Of a stretch of DNA of 64,000 nt, positions 35,765 to 45,012 are shown piece by piece. The translations under genes and the position numbers were made by a program. The notes beneath the pieces are model-generated. The model worked only from the letters and a program-made list of their open reading frames with translations. It was not told the origin of the DNA and searched no databases. The first letter of the stretch is position 1. The number at the start of each line of letters is the position of its first letter. This DNA comes from JAPUME01 sp027294185 (GTDB lineage Bacteria > Acidobacteriota > Terriglobia > UBA7540 > JAPUME01), in assembly GCA_963555835.3 (NCBI GenBank), contig CAUVWZ020000002.1, positions 2,170,001-2,234,000 of the forward strand, in the 5' to 3' direction.

Positions 35765-36991
35765 ATGAACCGAAAAGCGATCGCCGCCTGGTGCTTCTAT
35801 GACTTCGCCAATTCCGTCTATCCGGCGGTCATCACGGCTACGATCTTCGGTGTGTACTTCGCCGGAACCATCGTCGGCAATGAAGCGGGGCTGGGAGACC
35901 TGTGGTGGGGTCGTGTGATTTCCGTTTCCATGATGGTGGTCGCCGTCACCTCACCCCTGCTCGGCTCGGTAGCCGATAACGCCGGAGTCCGCAAGAAATT
36001 CCTGGTCGCATACACCTACTTGACCATCGCCTGTGTCGCCCTGTTTACGACCATCGAGCCGGGCATGATCTTGTGGGGCTTCCTGCTGGCAACCCTTGCC
36101 AACATCGGCTTCGAGGGGGCTCTGGTTTACTACAACGCCTACCTGCCTGATATTGCGCCGCCCGACCGCCGGGGCTTTATCTCCGGGCTCGGCTTCGGCG
36201 TGGGCTATGCAGGCTCTGGGGCGGGACTCCTGATGGTGCTCCCGCTGGTCGCGCGGGAACAATTACCGCTCATTTGGCTGGCCGTCGCCGGATTCTTCGC
36301 CCTTTTCTCGCTGCCCGCGTTTCTCGCTCTACCCACGGACTCACCAGGCCGCCGGACGATGGCACAGGCCGCGATCGAGGGCGTCACCGGATTCCGGCGC
36401 ATCCTGAGCGATGTGTTACGGCAACCCAACCTGCGCAGGTTCCTCCTGGCCTTCTTCGTTTACATCGACGGGGTGAATACGACAATCTATTTCGCCGGCA
36501 TCTATGCCGCTACAACTCTGGGATTCTCCCGCACCGAGTTGATCTATCTATTCCTGACCGTGCAGATGTCGGCGCTCGTCGGAGCGCTGGCCCTGGCCAG
36601 GCCGACCGACATCTGGGGGCCGAAGCGTGTGATCACTCTCACGCTTGTCTTGTGGACGGTGATCGTCACGGCGGCTTACTTTGTGGATCAGAAGTCGACC
36701 TTCTTCGTGATCGCCTTCCTCGCAGGCACCGGGCTGGGCGCGGTACAATCGGCCAGCCGCGCTTTGATGGCGTCTCTGGTGCCCGAGGGAAAAGAAGGAG
36801 AGATGTTCGGCTTTTATGCCTTGTGCGGGAAATCGTCTTCGGTGGTAGGGCCCCTGGTCTTCGGCGGCATCTCCCGAGCTCTTGGAGGAAACCAGAGGGT
36901 GGCGATTCTTTCGGTCGCCGCCTTTTTCCTGGTGGGTCTGGTGCTCCTCCAGCGCGTCAGGAAACCCGCACCTCCGGCCGGCCAGGAGTAA
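35765..36991 (+). CDS. UMF1/Atg22-like MFS transporter
   Basis: A 408-residue integral membrane protein with about 12 helices. The N-terminal AAWCFYDFANSVYPAVI signature, the loop GSVADNAGVRKKFL, and YYNAYLPDIAPPDRRGFISGLGFGVGYAGSG are diagnostic of the UMF1 family (yeast Atg22 relatives). Substrates in bacteria are unknown; sugars and amino acids have been proposed. The sugar isomerase remnant just upstream could once have been a functional partner (inference). The plsC-like gene follows 18 bp later. Confidence 0.88.
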   Translation: MNRKAIAAWCFYDFANSVYPAVITATIFGVYFAGTIVGNEAGLGDLWWGRVISVSMMVVAVTSPLLGSVADNAGVRKKFLVAYTYLTIACVALFTTIEPGMILWGFLLATLANIGFEGALVYYNAYLPDIAPPDRRGFISGLGFGVGYAGSGAGLLMVLPLVAREQLPLIWLAVAGFFALFSLPAFLALPTDSPGRRTMAQAAIEGVTGFRRILSDVLRQPNLRRFLLAFFVYIDGVNTTIYFAGIYAATTLGFSRTELIYLFLTVQMSALVGALALARPTDIWGPKRVITLTLVLWTVIVTAAYFVDQKSTFFVIAFLAGTGLGAVQSASRALMASLVPEGKEGEMFGFYALCGKSSSVVGPLVFGGISRALGGNQRVAILSVAAFFLVGLVLLQRVRKPAPPAGQE

Positions 36992-37009
36992 ACCAGAGAA
37001 ACGGCACCC

Positions 37010-38326
37010 ATGCCGATGCTTGAGAAACTCGGACGCGCGATTCTGAAAATCTTTTTCCGCGAGATCGTGATCGAGGGGCCCGACCGCCTCCCCGCTCACG
37101 GTCCCGTGATCTTCACTCCCAACCATCCGAATCTCCTGATCGACCCGCTCCTGATCTGGTTTCTTGCGCCCTCGCGTCGAATCCGCTTCGTAGCCAAGGC
37201 TGCGCTCTTCGACATTCCAATCCTCGGCTGGATCATGCGCCGCCTGCACGCCGTGCCGGTCACGCGCCGCATGGATGCCGCCGGCGAGGTGGACTACACG
37301 GTTTTTTTCGCCACCTGTGTCGAGACGTTGGGGGGCGGTGATTCCCTGGTGATCTTTCCCGAGGGACGCTCTCTGCCGCAGCCCACGATGGCGCCCCTCC
37401 GAACCGGTCCGGCACGAATGTTTTTCCTGGCCCACGAAAAAGGCGTGAAGGCGAATATCGTCCCGGTGGGACTGAACTACGAGCACGGGGCTGTCTTCCG
37501 CAGCTCGGTGCTGGTGTCGGTGGCGGCGCCGATCGACACACGGACGTTCGAGCGAACCCACGGAGCGAGCCCCGCCGAAGCGGTCCGCGACCTCACCAGT
37601 GAGATCGGCCGCTCGCTCGAACACCACCTGTTTCAAGCGGAGACTTTCCGCGACCGCAAGCTGATGCTGCTCGTCGAACGCCTCTACGCGGGAGAGGCCA
37701 CCGGCGGATGGGCCGAGCGGGTTCCCCGACTGAAAGAATTTGAGCGAGGACTGACCCGCCTGCGGAAGTCCCACCCGAAGGAGATCGAGAACCTCCGCCG
37801 CCTGCTCGCAAGCTATGAGCGACTGTCGGCGGCATACTCTATCGAGGAGGGGGTTGAGCGCGGGGACCGGCGCGGGGGCGTGCGCTCGACGCTAATCGGT
37901 GTCGGCGGGATGCTGGTGGCCGGACTCGGGTGGCTCATCAATTGGGTCCCCTACCGGGCATGTGCCCTGCTGGTGAAACGGACGGGACTGAACCGAGCAG
38001 ATGCGGCCACCTACAAGATCGTGTATTCTTCCGTTTTGTTTCCCCTCGCCTACCTCGCCGAGGGCGCCCTGATCGAGCATTGGGCCGGATGGACGGCGAC
38101 GGCGCTGTTCGCGGTGACGGTGGGGCCACTCACCTATTTCACTTTACGTTTTTTTGAGTGGCGGGGGGAGATTGCGGGCCGCTCAAGAAAAGCTTCGGCT
38201 TGGTTTACCGGGCCTCTTGGCCGCCATGCTGCGCGTCGTCTTTCCCAACTGCGCGAGCGCATCGTCGCCGAGGTGGAGCGGCTGGCGGCCCACCTGGAAC
38301 CTGAGACCGATGCCGAAAAAGGCTAG
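37010..38326 (+). CDS. PlsC-type lysophospholipid acyltransferase
   Basis: A 438-residue protein. The N-terminal acyltransferase domain has His39 and Asp45 in NHPNLLID, a HX5D variant of the catalytic motif seen in some phospholipid acyltransferase branches, and FPEGRSLPQP as the phosphate-binding block. A helical region follows, then three or four hydrophobic helices near the C-terminus (about 290-380), which make it longer than PlsC (about 245 residues). Likely an inner-membrane acyltransferase, but the substrate may be a specialised lipid. Confidence 0.85.
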   Translation: MPMLEKLGRAILKIFFREIVIEGPDRLPAHGPVIFTPNHPNLLIDPLLIWFLAPSRRIRFVAKAALFDIPILGWIMRRLHAVPVTRRMDAAGEVDYTVFFATCVETLGGGDSLVIFPEGRSLPQPTMAPLRTGPARMFFLAHEKGVKANIVPVGLNYEHGAVFRSSVLVSVAAPIDTRTFERTHGASPAEAVRDLTSEIGRSLEHHLFQAETFRDRKLMLLVERLYAGEATGGWAERVPRLKEFERGLTRLRKSHPKEIENLRRLLASYERLSAAYSIEEGVERGDRRGGVRSTLIGVGGMLVAGLGWLINWVPYRACALLVKRTGLNRADAATYKIVYSSVLFPLAYLAEGALIEHWAGWTATALFAVTVGPLTYFTLRFFEWRGEIAGRSRKASAWFTGPLGRHAARRLSQLRERIVAEVERLAAHLEPETDAEKG

Positions 38327-38365
38327 AATAGGATACTCAGAAAATACACCTCCCGCGGAGAGACC

Positions 38366-39073
38366 ATGATTCGTGCGCTATTTCTGGATGTCGGCAACAC
38401 CCTGATGTTTTGCGAGGTGGACCCGATCCTTCGCCTGCTTGAGGAAGAAAACATCCCGGCAACCGCTTCTGCCGTTGTCGAGGCCGAACGAGAGGGACGC
38501 CGGAAACTGGACAGCGTGGTGATCCCGGTGCTTCGAAACGGCGGCACCCCCGACTATCCGAACCGCCTGTTCTGGGAATGCTACTTCTCTGTTCTCATGA
38601 ATGAATTGAGGGTCCCTGCCGATCGCCGGCGGGAAATAACCGAAAAGATTGATCGCCACATGAACAACCCCGCCACCTGGTCGCATATCGAGCCGGATAC
38701 CTTTGAGGTGTTGGAGGGTCTGCGCCGCGAGGGGTACCTATTGGGAGTGATCTCGAATTCCAACGGAACCATCGAACGGCATCTGGCAAGTCACAACCTG
38801 CGGGACTATTTTCGCTTCGTCGTGGATTCCGGGGTGATCGGAAAAGAAAAACCGGCGCGGGAGATCTTCGAGGCGGGCTGCGCGCGGGCAGGAGTCCGGC
38901 CGGAAGAGACGGCCTACGTCGGTGATATCTATTCGGTGGACGTGCTGGGAGCCGAGCGCGCGGGTCTCACCGGCATCCTCATCGACCACTGGGGGGCCTA
39001 CCCCGACCCGCCCTGCCGCCGCATCACCCGTCTCTCTGAGCTCTCCCGGACCCTGGCTGACCTCAACCGCTGA
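38366..39073 (+). CDS. HAD-superfamily hydrolase
   Basis: A 235-residue HAD phosphatase-like protein. Motif I is DVGNT, with the nucleophile Asp8 but Gly where the acid/base Asp often lies two residues on. Motif II is ISNSNG, motif III the Lys in GKEKPA, and motif IV GDIYSVD. The replaced second Asp is known in dehalogenase-like and some phosphatase HADs and could change the chemistry. A helical cap occupies 20-100. It is followed after 73 bp by murJ. Confidence 0.85.
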   Translation: MIRALFLDVGNTLMFCEVDPILRLLEEENIPATASAVVEAEREGRRKLDSVVIPVLRNGGTPDYPNRLFWECYFSVLMNELRVPADRRREITEKIDRHMNNPATWSHIEPDTFEVLEGLRREGYLLGVISNSNGTIERHLASHNLRDYFRFVVDSGVIGKEKPAREIFEAGCARAGVRPEETAYVGDIYSVDVLGAERAGLTGILIDHWGAYPDPPCRRITRLSELSRTLADLNR

Positions 39074-39146
39074 TTTCGGGTGATTCTCACGTTTCATCCG
39101 GGGTTCGCGCTTCTCGTTTTCGCAAATTCGTGGTAAACAACCGCCG

Positions 39147-40727
39147 ATGTCTCAAATGACACACACGGGTACCGTCGTCAGGGCAGCGGGAATCATCATG
39201 GCCAGCGTGCTCGCAAGCCGCATCCTGGGCTTTGTTCGGGAATGGACCGTGGCTTATCGCCTCGGCTCGAGCGCGGAAACGGATGCCTATTATGCCGCCT
39301 TTACCCTGCCCGACTTTCTCAACTACCTCATTGCCGGTGGCGCGCTGAGTATCACCTTCATTCCGATCTTCTCGAAATACCTGGCCGAAAAACGCGAGGA
39401 AGAGGGTTGGAGAGTCTTTTCCACGGTCATCACGATCCTGGGCCTGACTCTGGTCGCCCTTTTGTTGCTCGCGGAGCTATTCGCACCTCAAATGGTGGAA
39501 ATCATCTCTCCCGGATTTCCCCCCGACCAGAAGGAACTGGTCGTCTCCCTGACACGGCTGATGCTTCCTGCACAGATCTGCTTCTATCTGGGCGGCATTC
39601 TGACGGCCGTGCAGTACGCCAAGGGGCGATTCCTGATTCCCGCCCTTGCCCCGCTCATCTACAACCTGGGGATCATCCTGGGCGGATACCTGCTCTCGCC
39701 TTACATGGGAATCGTCGGCTTTTCGGTGGGAGTTCTGGCGGGAGCGCTGGTGGGGAATTTCGGGCTTCAGATCTGGGGAGCAGCGAGAGTGGGGTTACGC
39801 TTCAAACCTCGACTCGACTGGCGCCATGAAGGTTTCCGCAGCTTCCTGCGCCTGACCGTTCCCATCATGCTGGGATTCTCGCTGGTCTACGTGGATGACT
39901 GGCTGATACGGCGGTACGGCTCCTACCTGGCCGCCGCCTCGATCACCTGGCTCAGCTACGCCAAGACCTTGCGCGGCATCCCCATCGCCTTGATCGGGCA
40001 GGCCGCGGGCGTGGCTTCCTATCCTTTCCTGGCGCGGCTCTACGCCGAGGGGAAACGCGAGGAGATGAACCGAATGCTCACGGGCACCCTGCGGGCTGTG
40101 ATTTTTCTGATCCTTCCCCTCTCGGTCCTGATGGGCGTCGGCAGCAAGCCGCTGGTGTATCTGGTCTTCTCAGGCACCCGCCTGACGCCGACGGATATCG
40201 AAGCCACGGCTGCCGCGCTGGCCCTATTCTCGGTCGGAACCTTTGCCTGGGCCGTGCAGGCGATCCTGGCGCGCGGATTCTATGCGCGAAAGGATACCTG
40301 GACACCCATGCTGGTAGGCAGCGGGGTCACGCTGCTAAGTATTCCGCTCTATGCGTGGCTTGCAGAACGCTACCAGCATCTGGGACTGGCCCTGGCAAGC
40401 TCGGTGGGGATGATTACCTATGCGGTCATTCTCTTCGCAATTCTCGCCCGCAGAATCGGCAACCGGGCCGCCTCCGGCACCGTGACCTTCTTCGCCAAGG
40501 TGGCCGCTATGTCGGCGGTCATGGGCCTGACGGGGCACTTTCTCCTGCAGGCAGCCCATTCCCGCCTGCCCTGGAACAGCCTTGGCGGCAGCTTGCTGGG
40601 ACTACTGGCGCTGGGTATAACGGCAATTATCCTTATACCTCTGCTGGCTAAACTCTTCCGAATACGGGAAGCGGAATCCTACCTCCGCCGGATTACTGAC
40701 TTTTGGTCGCGGGAAACCTCTGATTAG
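39147..40727 (+). CDS. murJ: Lipid II flippase MurJ
   Basis: A 526-residue MOP-superfamily membrane protein with about 14 helices, moving lipid II across the inner membrane for peptidoglycan synthesis. The segment SRILGFVREWTVAYRLGSSAETDAYYAAFTLPDFL is typical of MurJ and carries the conserved Arg of helix 1. Normal length. It ends the plus-strand run; a REP-like element follows. Confidence 0.94.
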   Translation: MSQMTHTGTVVRAAGIIMASVLASRILGFVREWTVAYRLGSSAETDAYYAAFTLPDFLNYLIAGGALSITFIPIFSKYLAEKREEEGWRVFSTVITILGLTLVALLLLAELFAPQMVEIISPGFPPDQKELVVSLTRLMLPAQICFYLGGILTAVQYAKGRFLIPALAPLIYNLGIILGGYLLSPYMGIVGFSVGVLAGALVGNFGLQIWGAARVGLRFKPRLDWRHEGFRSFLRLTVPIMLGFSLVYVDDWLIRRYGSYLAAASITWLSYAKTLRGIPIALIGQAAGVASYPFLARLYAEGKREEMNRMLTGTLRAVIFLILPLSVLMGVGSKPLVYLVFSGTRLTPTDIEATAAALALFSVGTFAWAVQAILARGFYARKDTWTPMLVGSGVTLLSIPLYAWLAERYQHLGLALASSVGMITYAVILFAILARRIGNRAASGTVTFFAKVAAMSAVMGLTGHFLLQAAHSRLPWNSLGGSLLGLLALGITAIILIPLLAKLFRIREAESYLRRITDFWSRETSD

Positions 40728-40811
40728 GCGGATGACTATTGTCCTTTTCGAAACGCCGCCATTTTGAGCGAAGAATCTTGCTCTCGTAGGCCCCGGGTTG
40801 AAAACGACCGG

Positions 40812-40940
40812 GTAGCGCAGAACCCGTAGTCCGGTTCTGCGGCATTCGTAGGGTCACAAACCCAAAAGACGCGGAACCAGGAAGCCGGGTCCCGGCACGC
40901 CGGGACAGGTTCCGGCACACCGGAACAGGTTCCGCGCTAC
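40812..40940. repeat. REP/BIME-like element, copy 3 (expanded second hairpin)
   Basis: GTAG (40812-40815), hairpin CGCAGAACC / GGTTCTGCG (40816-40841, loop CGTAGTCC), then CGCGGAACC (40870-40878) and its partner GGTTCCGCG (40928-40936) followed by CTAC. Unlike copies 1 and 2, the second hairpin has about 49 extra bases between its arms, with internal small palindromes (CCCGGCACGCCGGG, TTCCGGCACACCGGAA), as if its arm had been duplicated. It lies between convergent murJ and hydroxylase genes. Confidence 0.85.
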
Positions 40941-40969
40941 CTGCTCGAAGGTTCACGGTGCAGACAAGA

Positions 40970-40997
40970 TGCTTCGCCCGCCGCGGCGGGCTCAGCA
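40970..40997. repeat. GC-rich imperfect palindrome next to BIME copy 3
   Basis: Arms TGCTTCGCCCGCC (40970-40982) and GGCGGGCTCAGCA (40985-40997) pair except for a small internal mismatch. Sequences of this form, ATCTTCGC...GCTCAGNATGACA, occur as dispersed intergenic repeats in many bacterial genomes. Only one copy is in this window. It could also end transcription between the convergent genes. Confidence 0.5.
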
Positions 40998-41014
40998 TGA
41001 CAAGCCCTCGGAGA

Positions 41015-41887
41015 CTATTGTTCCCCTACCTGAGTTACACGACGTTGGGCCAAAGGGGAAAACTTTCTTTTTTTCTGGGGAGGGGAAGATTCCCGAGAGG
41101 AAGCCAGGAAAGGAGTCCCCAGCATTCCCCAAACGGTTTGACGTTCGGCGGCGTCGAACCCGTCCAATCCGAACTCGATGGTTTCCGGATGAGTGCGGAG
41201 GCGGAAGGTACCGGCCAGCCGGTCCCATACGGAAAAGATGCTGGAGAAATTGGAGTCAGTCTCCACCTGCAGCCGGGAGTGGTGCACACGGTGCATATTG
41301 GGGGATACGATGAGCGCACGCACGATGCGGTCCACCTTCTCCGGTAAACGCAGATTGCTGTGGTGGAATTGGGTCACCGGTAGTTGAAGCATGTCGTAGA
41401 GAAGCAGGTGCCCGAAACTGAGACCCAGCAGGGGAATCAGCGCCAGACGGAGAACCGAGGAGATGAATATCTCCGCGGAGTGAAACCGCGTTGCCGAGGA
41501 GACGTCCATGGCGGGGTCGGTGTGGTGGACCCGATGCAACCGCCAGAGAATCGGCACGACGTGGCTCAGCCGATGCCACCCGTAAATCCAGGCGTCCATC
41601 AATAACAGGGCCAAAAGGGACTTTGCCCACGCCGGGGCCGAAAAGGCATGCAGCAGCCCCATCCCGTTCGAGTCTGCCCAGCCTGCCATCCATGCCATGG
41701 CAGCGACGAAGACCAGCGCAATCAACGCGGCGTTCATCAACGTCAAGGCGACATTGCGCCCGGCATGGACCACTCTCTCCCTGCGGTCCGCTACGAAGGG
41801 GAGCCATGTCTCCAGGGCCCAAAAGAAAAGGAACCCTGCAACTCCCCAGGCAGCCGGATTTGCAATCCAGAAATCGCTGAAAGGCAT
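41015..41887 (-). CDS. Fatty acid hydroxylase/sterol desaturase-family membrane protein
   Basis: A 290-residue membrane protein with about five hydrophobic helices and the His clusters of the di-iron hydroxylase family: HRLSH, HRVHHTD, a later FHHSN and NMHRVHHSR. These bind the di-iron centre that hydroxylates or desaturates acyl chains or terpenoids at the cytoplasmic face. The C-terminal tail is basic and not conserved. It is divergent from the LysR gene 97 bp away, which may regulate it. No strong Shine-Dalgarno is seen. Confidence 0.85.
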   Translation of the reverse strand: MPFSDFWIANPAAWGVAGFLFFWALETWLPFVADRRERVVHAGRNVALTLMNAALIALVFVAAMAWMAGWADSNGMGLLHAFSAPAWAKSLLALLLMDAWIYGWHRLSHVVPILWRLHRVHHTDPAMDVSSATRFHSAEIFISSVLRLALIPLLGLSFGHLLLYDMLQLPVTQFHHSNLRLPEKVDRIVRALIVSPNMHRVHHSRLQVETDSNFSSIFSVWDRLAGTFRLRTHPETIEFGLDGFDAAERQTVWGMLGTPFLASSRESSPPQKKRKFSPLAQRRVTQVGEQ

Positions 41888-41947
41888 TTCGAAAGCTCAC
41901 CGCCTAGCACCCTACCTGTATGTTAGCTCTTCGTGCTAATAGGGAAA

Positions 41948-41966
41948 ACTATATTTATGTTATAGT
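41948..41966. promoter_or_regulatory. Candidate LysR-type operator
   Basis: A perfect dyad, ACTATA, 7-bp centre, TATAGT, containing the T-N11-A pattern recognised by LysR-type regulators. It lies 18 bp before the lysR start, in the gap shared with the divergent hydroxylase gene, where such boxes usually control the regulator itself and its target. Confidence 0.5.
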
Positions 41967-41984
41967 ATCCATTTAGTAACCCTT

Positions 41985-42965
41985 ATGACTCTTCACCAGT
42001 TGGAACTCTTCCAGGCCGTCGCCCGGCACCGGAGCCTGACCCGGGCCGCCGAAGCCTTACATCTCAGCCAGCCTGCCCTCTCCGTGCAACTGAAGCAGCT
42101 CGAACAAAGTCTGGGCATAAAACTCATCTACTTTCTGGGAAAAACATTCTTCCTGACCGACGCCGGCCAGGTGCTGGCGGCCCAGGCGCCTCGGGTTTTC
42201 GGGTCCTTGCGGGACCTGCGGGAGTCGCTCGAAAATCTGAAAGGGCTTCAAGCGGGCGAGCTCGGGGTCGGGTTCAGCCTTACTCCCGCCATCTACTTCC
42301 TGACCCCGCTCGCGATCTATTTCAGGGAAAACTATCCCGGCGTCGCTTTTCGGCCCGTAGTCGAAAACAGTGAGGAGATTGAACGGCAGGTGCTTAACCA
42401 CGAAATCGATATCGGCGTGGTGGGACGAGATGTCCGCGTCGAGGCTCTGGAAGCTCGTCCCCTCTCGAAAGAACGGCTGGTTGTCGTCGCCGCACCCCGG
42501 CATCCTTTGGCAGGAAAACACGTCGGGCCGCGAAGACTCTCAGGGCAGAGATTCATTTTCCGCGAGGCCGGCTCGGCAACACGCCGCATTGCAGAGGAGC
42601 GATTACAAAAGCTGGGGATCGATTACCAAACGGGCCTCGAGTTGAATTCATTCGAGGTAATTAAAAACGCCGTCGCTGCCCATCTGGGAATTACGATCAT
42701 TTCCCCTGCCCTGTGCCGGCTGGAGTTTGCCGCGAAGACGTTGGTTCCCATCCAGGTGAGGGGCCTGCGAGTGGAGCGGAACTTCAACCTCATCTACCGA
42801 AAAGACCGCCTGCTGTCCCATGCAGCACGCGCTCTGGTATCTTTGGTCGGAAAAAACTTCGCCCGGCGCCACTTTTCCGGGACGGAACTGTTCCCGCACA
42901 AAACATCATCAAAGAAGATTCGCATGCCCGGGAAAATCTCTCATCCCCTTCGAGCTCATCGATAA
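41985..42965 (+). CDS. LysR-family transcriptional regulator
   Basis: A 326-residue regulator with an N-terminal winged helix (MTLHQLELFQAVARHRSLTRAAEALHLSQPALSVQLKQLE, the classical LysR fold) and a periplasmic-binding-protein-like effector domain (about 90-300). Similarity in the N-terminus resembles the CbbR/CysB group, but the effector is unknown. It is divergent from the membrane hydroxylase gene, with a dyad operator in between, so that gene is its likely target. It ends 14 bp from convergent mnmE. Confidence 0.88.
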   Translation: MTLHQLELFQAVARHRSLTRAAEALHLSQPALSVQLKQLEQSLGIKLIYFLGKTFFLTDAGQVLAAQAPRVFGSLRDLRESLENLKGLQAGELGVGFSLTPAIYFLTPLAIYFRENYPGVAFRPVVENSEEIERQVLNHEIDIGVVGRDVRVEALEARPLSKERLVVVAAPRHPLAGKHVGPRRLSGQRFIFREAGSATRRIAEERLQKLGIDYQTGLELNSFEVIKNAVAAHLGITIISPALCRLEFAAKTLVPIQVRGLRVERNFNLIYRKDRLLSHAARALVSLVGKNFARRHFSGTELFPHKTSSKKIRMPGKISHPLRAHR

Positions 42966-42979
42966 ACTTGCTTGCACGG

Positions 42980-44392
42980 CTATTTCCCGATGCAAAAACG
43001 GCCGAAGATCAGGCCCAGGATATCTTCTGTCGCGGTCTGGCCGGTAATGCCGTCCAGGGCGTGCAGGGCATTGTAGAGATCGATGAGGACCATCTCGTGG
43101 GGAATCTTGCGGCCGGCAGCGGCGCGGGCCTTGCGGAGAGCGTCGAGCGAATCGCGGATGAGTTGCTGGTGGCGAAGGTTGGTAATGAATTGATCTGCGC
43201 CTTCAAGCTCAAGCAGGGGAACGGCGGTGGAAAGGATCTGTTTCTTCAGATCCTCGATTCCTCTTCCCTTCAAAGCGGAGGTTCGAACAACGGAGAGGGC
43301 CTTGCGGGATTCGGGACCGGCGCCGTTCGCACTCCAAAGCTCCCTTACTTCGGATTCGCCGAACTTCTCGGGCAGGTCGGCCTTGTTGACGGCCACAAGC
43401 ATCCGCCCGAGCGGCGCCACCTTCTGAAACAATTCCCCATCCTCGGAGGTGAGCGCCTCCGAGCCATCCAGCACCACCAGAGTCAGGTCGGAGTCTGCAA
43501 TGGCCCCGAGCGACTTCTGTACGCCGATCGACTCCACCTCTTCGCGTGCGGCGCGGATACCCGCCGTATCAACAAAGCGGAGGGGCACTCCTTCGATCTC
43601 GGCGGTTTCAGCCACCAGGTCCCGCGTGGTCCCCGGCGATGCGGTGACAATGGCTCGATCCTGATTCAACAGGCGGTTAAAGAGGCTCGACTTGCCGACG
43701 TTCGGACGGCCCACAATCGCAAGACTCAGCCCTTCATGGATCAGCCTTCCGACGGTGAAACCTTCGCACAGCCCCTCCAGGTCTTTCACGGAAGCGTCAA
43801 TGTGGTTGCCGATCTCCTCCCAACCGAGCACCGATACGTCATCTTCCGCAAAGTCGATGCCCGCCTCGAGCAGGGCGATCAGGTCAACCAGTTTCTGCTT
43901 GTAAGGCTGGATGCGGAGGGCGACCGAGCCTTCCATCTGCTGCGCGGCGACGCGAGCCTGGAACAGTGTCCGCGATTCGATCAGGTCACGCACCGCCTCG
44001 GCCTGTGTCAGGTCGATGCGCCCGTTCAGGAAGGCCCGCATCGTAAATTCGCCCGGCTCGGCTGCCCTTGCGCCCTTACCCAGACAACATTCGAGCAGAC
44101 GGGCCACTACGACCGGCGAGCCATGGCAGGCCAGCTCGACCACGTCTTCCGCCGTGTAGGAATGGTGCTTGCGGAAATAGGTGCAGACGACCTGGTCCAG
44201 GACCACACCCTTATCAGGGTCGATGAATTCCGCCAGGACCGCGCGTTGCGGCTCCAGGTTCAGAGGGTGATCACCCGAGTGGATGAGTCCCCGAGCAATC
44301 TCAACCGCTCTCTCACCCGAGAGCCGCACGATGCCGATGCCGCCCCGGCCGGGCGGGGTGGAGACGGCCGCAATGGTGTCCTCAGAAATCAT
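42980..44392 (-). CDS. mnmE: tRNA modification GTPase MnmE
   Basis: A 470-residue GTPase that, with MnmG, makes the carboxymethylaminomethyl modification at U34 of certain tRNAs. DTIAAVSTPPGRGGIGIVRLSG is the conserved folate-binding N-terminus. The G domain has GRPNVGKSS (P loop), DTAG and NKAD, and the protein ends with the family C-[IVL]-G-K motif (FCIGK). The ATG at 44392 gives the standard N-terminus; a TTG at 44458 would add 22 residues. It is the last gene of the rpmH-rnpA-yidD-yidC-khpB-mnmE block. Confidence 0.96.
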   Translation of the reverse strand: MISEDTIAAVSTPPGRGGIGIVRLSGERAVEIARGLIHSGDHPLNLEPQRAVLAEFIDPDKGVVLDQVVCTYFRKHHSYTAEDVVELACHGSPVVVARLLECCLGKGARAAEPGEFTMRAFLNGRIDLTQAEAVRDLIESRTLFQARVAAQQMEGSVALRIQPYKQKLVDLIALLEAGIDFAEDDVSVLGWEEIGNHIDASVKDLEGLCEGFTVGRLIHEGLSLAIVGRPNVGKSSLFNRLLNQDRAIVTASPGTTRDLVAETAEIEGVPLRFVDTAGIRAAREEVESIGVQKSLGAIADSDLTLVVLDGSEALTSEDGELFQKVAPLGRMLVAVNKADLPEKFGESEVRELWSANGAGPESRKALSVVRTSALKGRGIEDLKKQILSTAVPLLELEGADQFITNLRHQQLIRDSLDALRKARAAAGRKIPHEMVLIDLYNALHALDGITGQTATEDILGLIFGRFCIGK

Positions 44393-44476
44393 AGGATGAT
44401 GGGCGGTTTTCGCTCGAATCAGTCTACCATCAAGGAAAGGAAATTCGTACGGATGCAACGAGAGTGGGGAGAGAAT

Positions 44477-45007
44477 TCAGTTGGAAGCCGGGCCGGGATC
44501 GATGACGACGCGGCGTTCGGGGCCCTGGCCTTCGCTGGTGGCGTGGACGGAGGTCTCGTCTTTCAGGGCGAGATGGAGGATGCGTCTTTCGCGGGCCTGC
44601 ATGGGGCCGAACTCGAAGGGGAAGCCCGTTTGGCGGACGCGCTCGGCGGCTGCCTCCGCTGTCATCTTCAATTCCCGAACTCGAAGCAGTCGCCAATCCT
44701 TGCAATCGAAGCCGATCTTCTCGGAAATCGCCGGAGGAATCCGAGCCACCTTCTGGACCAGATGCTCCAGGGCGGTGAGCAGCTCCGCCTGGTTTTCGAG
44801 CAACAGGTCCTCATCCTGACCTTCAAATTGAATCACCACGTCCGGCTTCTCCAGGTCGCCCTCCTCCCGATTGCCGGGCTCCGCACGGACGTTCAGGGCC
44901 AACCGCGTTAGGGGAAGCATCTTGCGGAGAAACTCCTCCGCCCGAGCCACGTAGGCGTTCACATCCAGGGTTTCATTCGTTGAAGCTGGGTTCGAGTCAG
45001 AGGTCAT
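44477..45007 (-). CDS. khpB: KH/R3H RNA-binding protein (Jag/KhpB)
   Basis: A 176-residue cytoplasmic RNA-binding protein. A degenerate KH domain (about 35-100) is followed by an R3H domain with the signature Arg141-x3-His145 in RERRILHLAL. It lacks the Jag-N extension of the Firmicutes form. In other bacteria KhpB and KhpA bind mRNA and affect cell elongation; a partner khpA is not in the window. It sits between yidC and mnmE as in many genomes. Confidence 0.88.
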   Translation of the reverse strand: MTSDSNPASTNETLDVNAYVARAEEFLRKMLPLTRLALNVRAEPGNREEGDLEKPDVVIQFEGQDEDLLLENQAELLTALEHLVQKVARIPPAISEKIGFDCKDWRLLRVRELKMTAEAAAERVRQTGFPFEFGPMQARERRILHLALKDETSVHATSEGQGPERRVVIDPGPASN

Positions 45008-45012
45008 GGAGT

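Noticed and set aside
42713..44911. 732-codon plus-strand frame across lysR, mnmE and khpB
   Set aside because: Covers well-supported genes on either strand and carries no coherent protein family.
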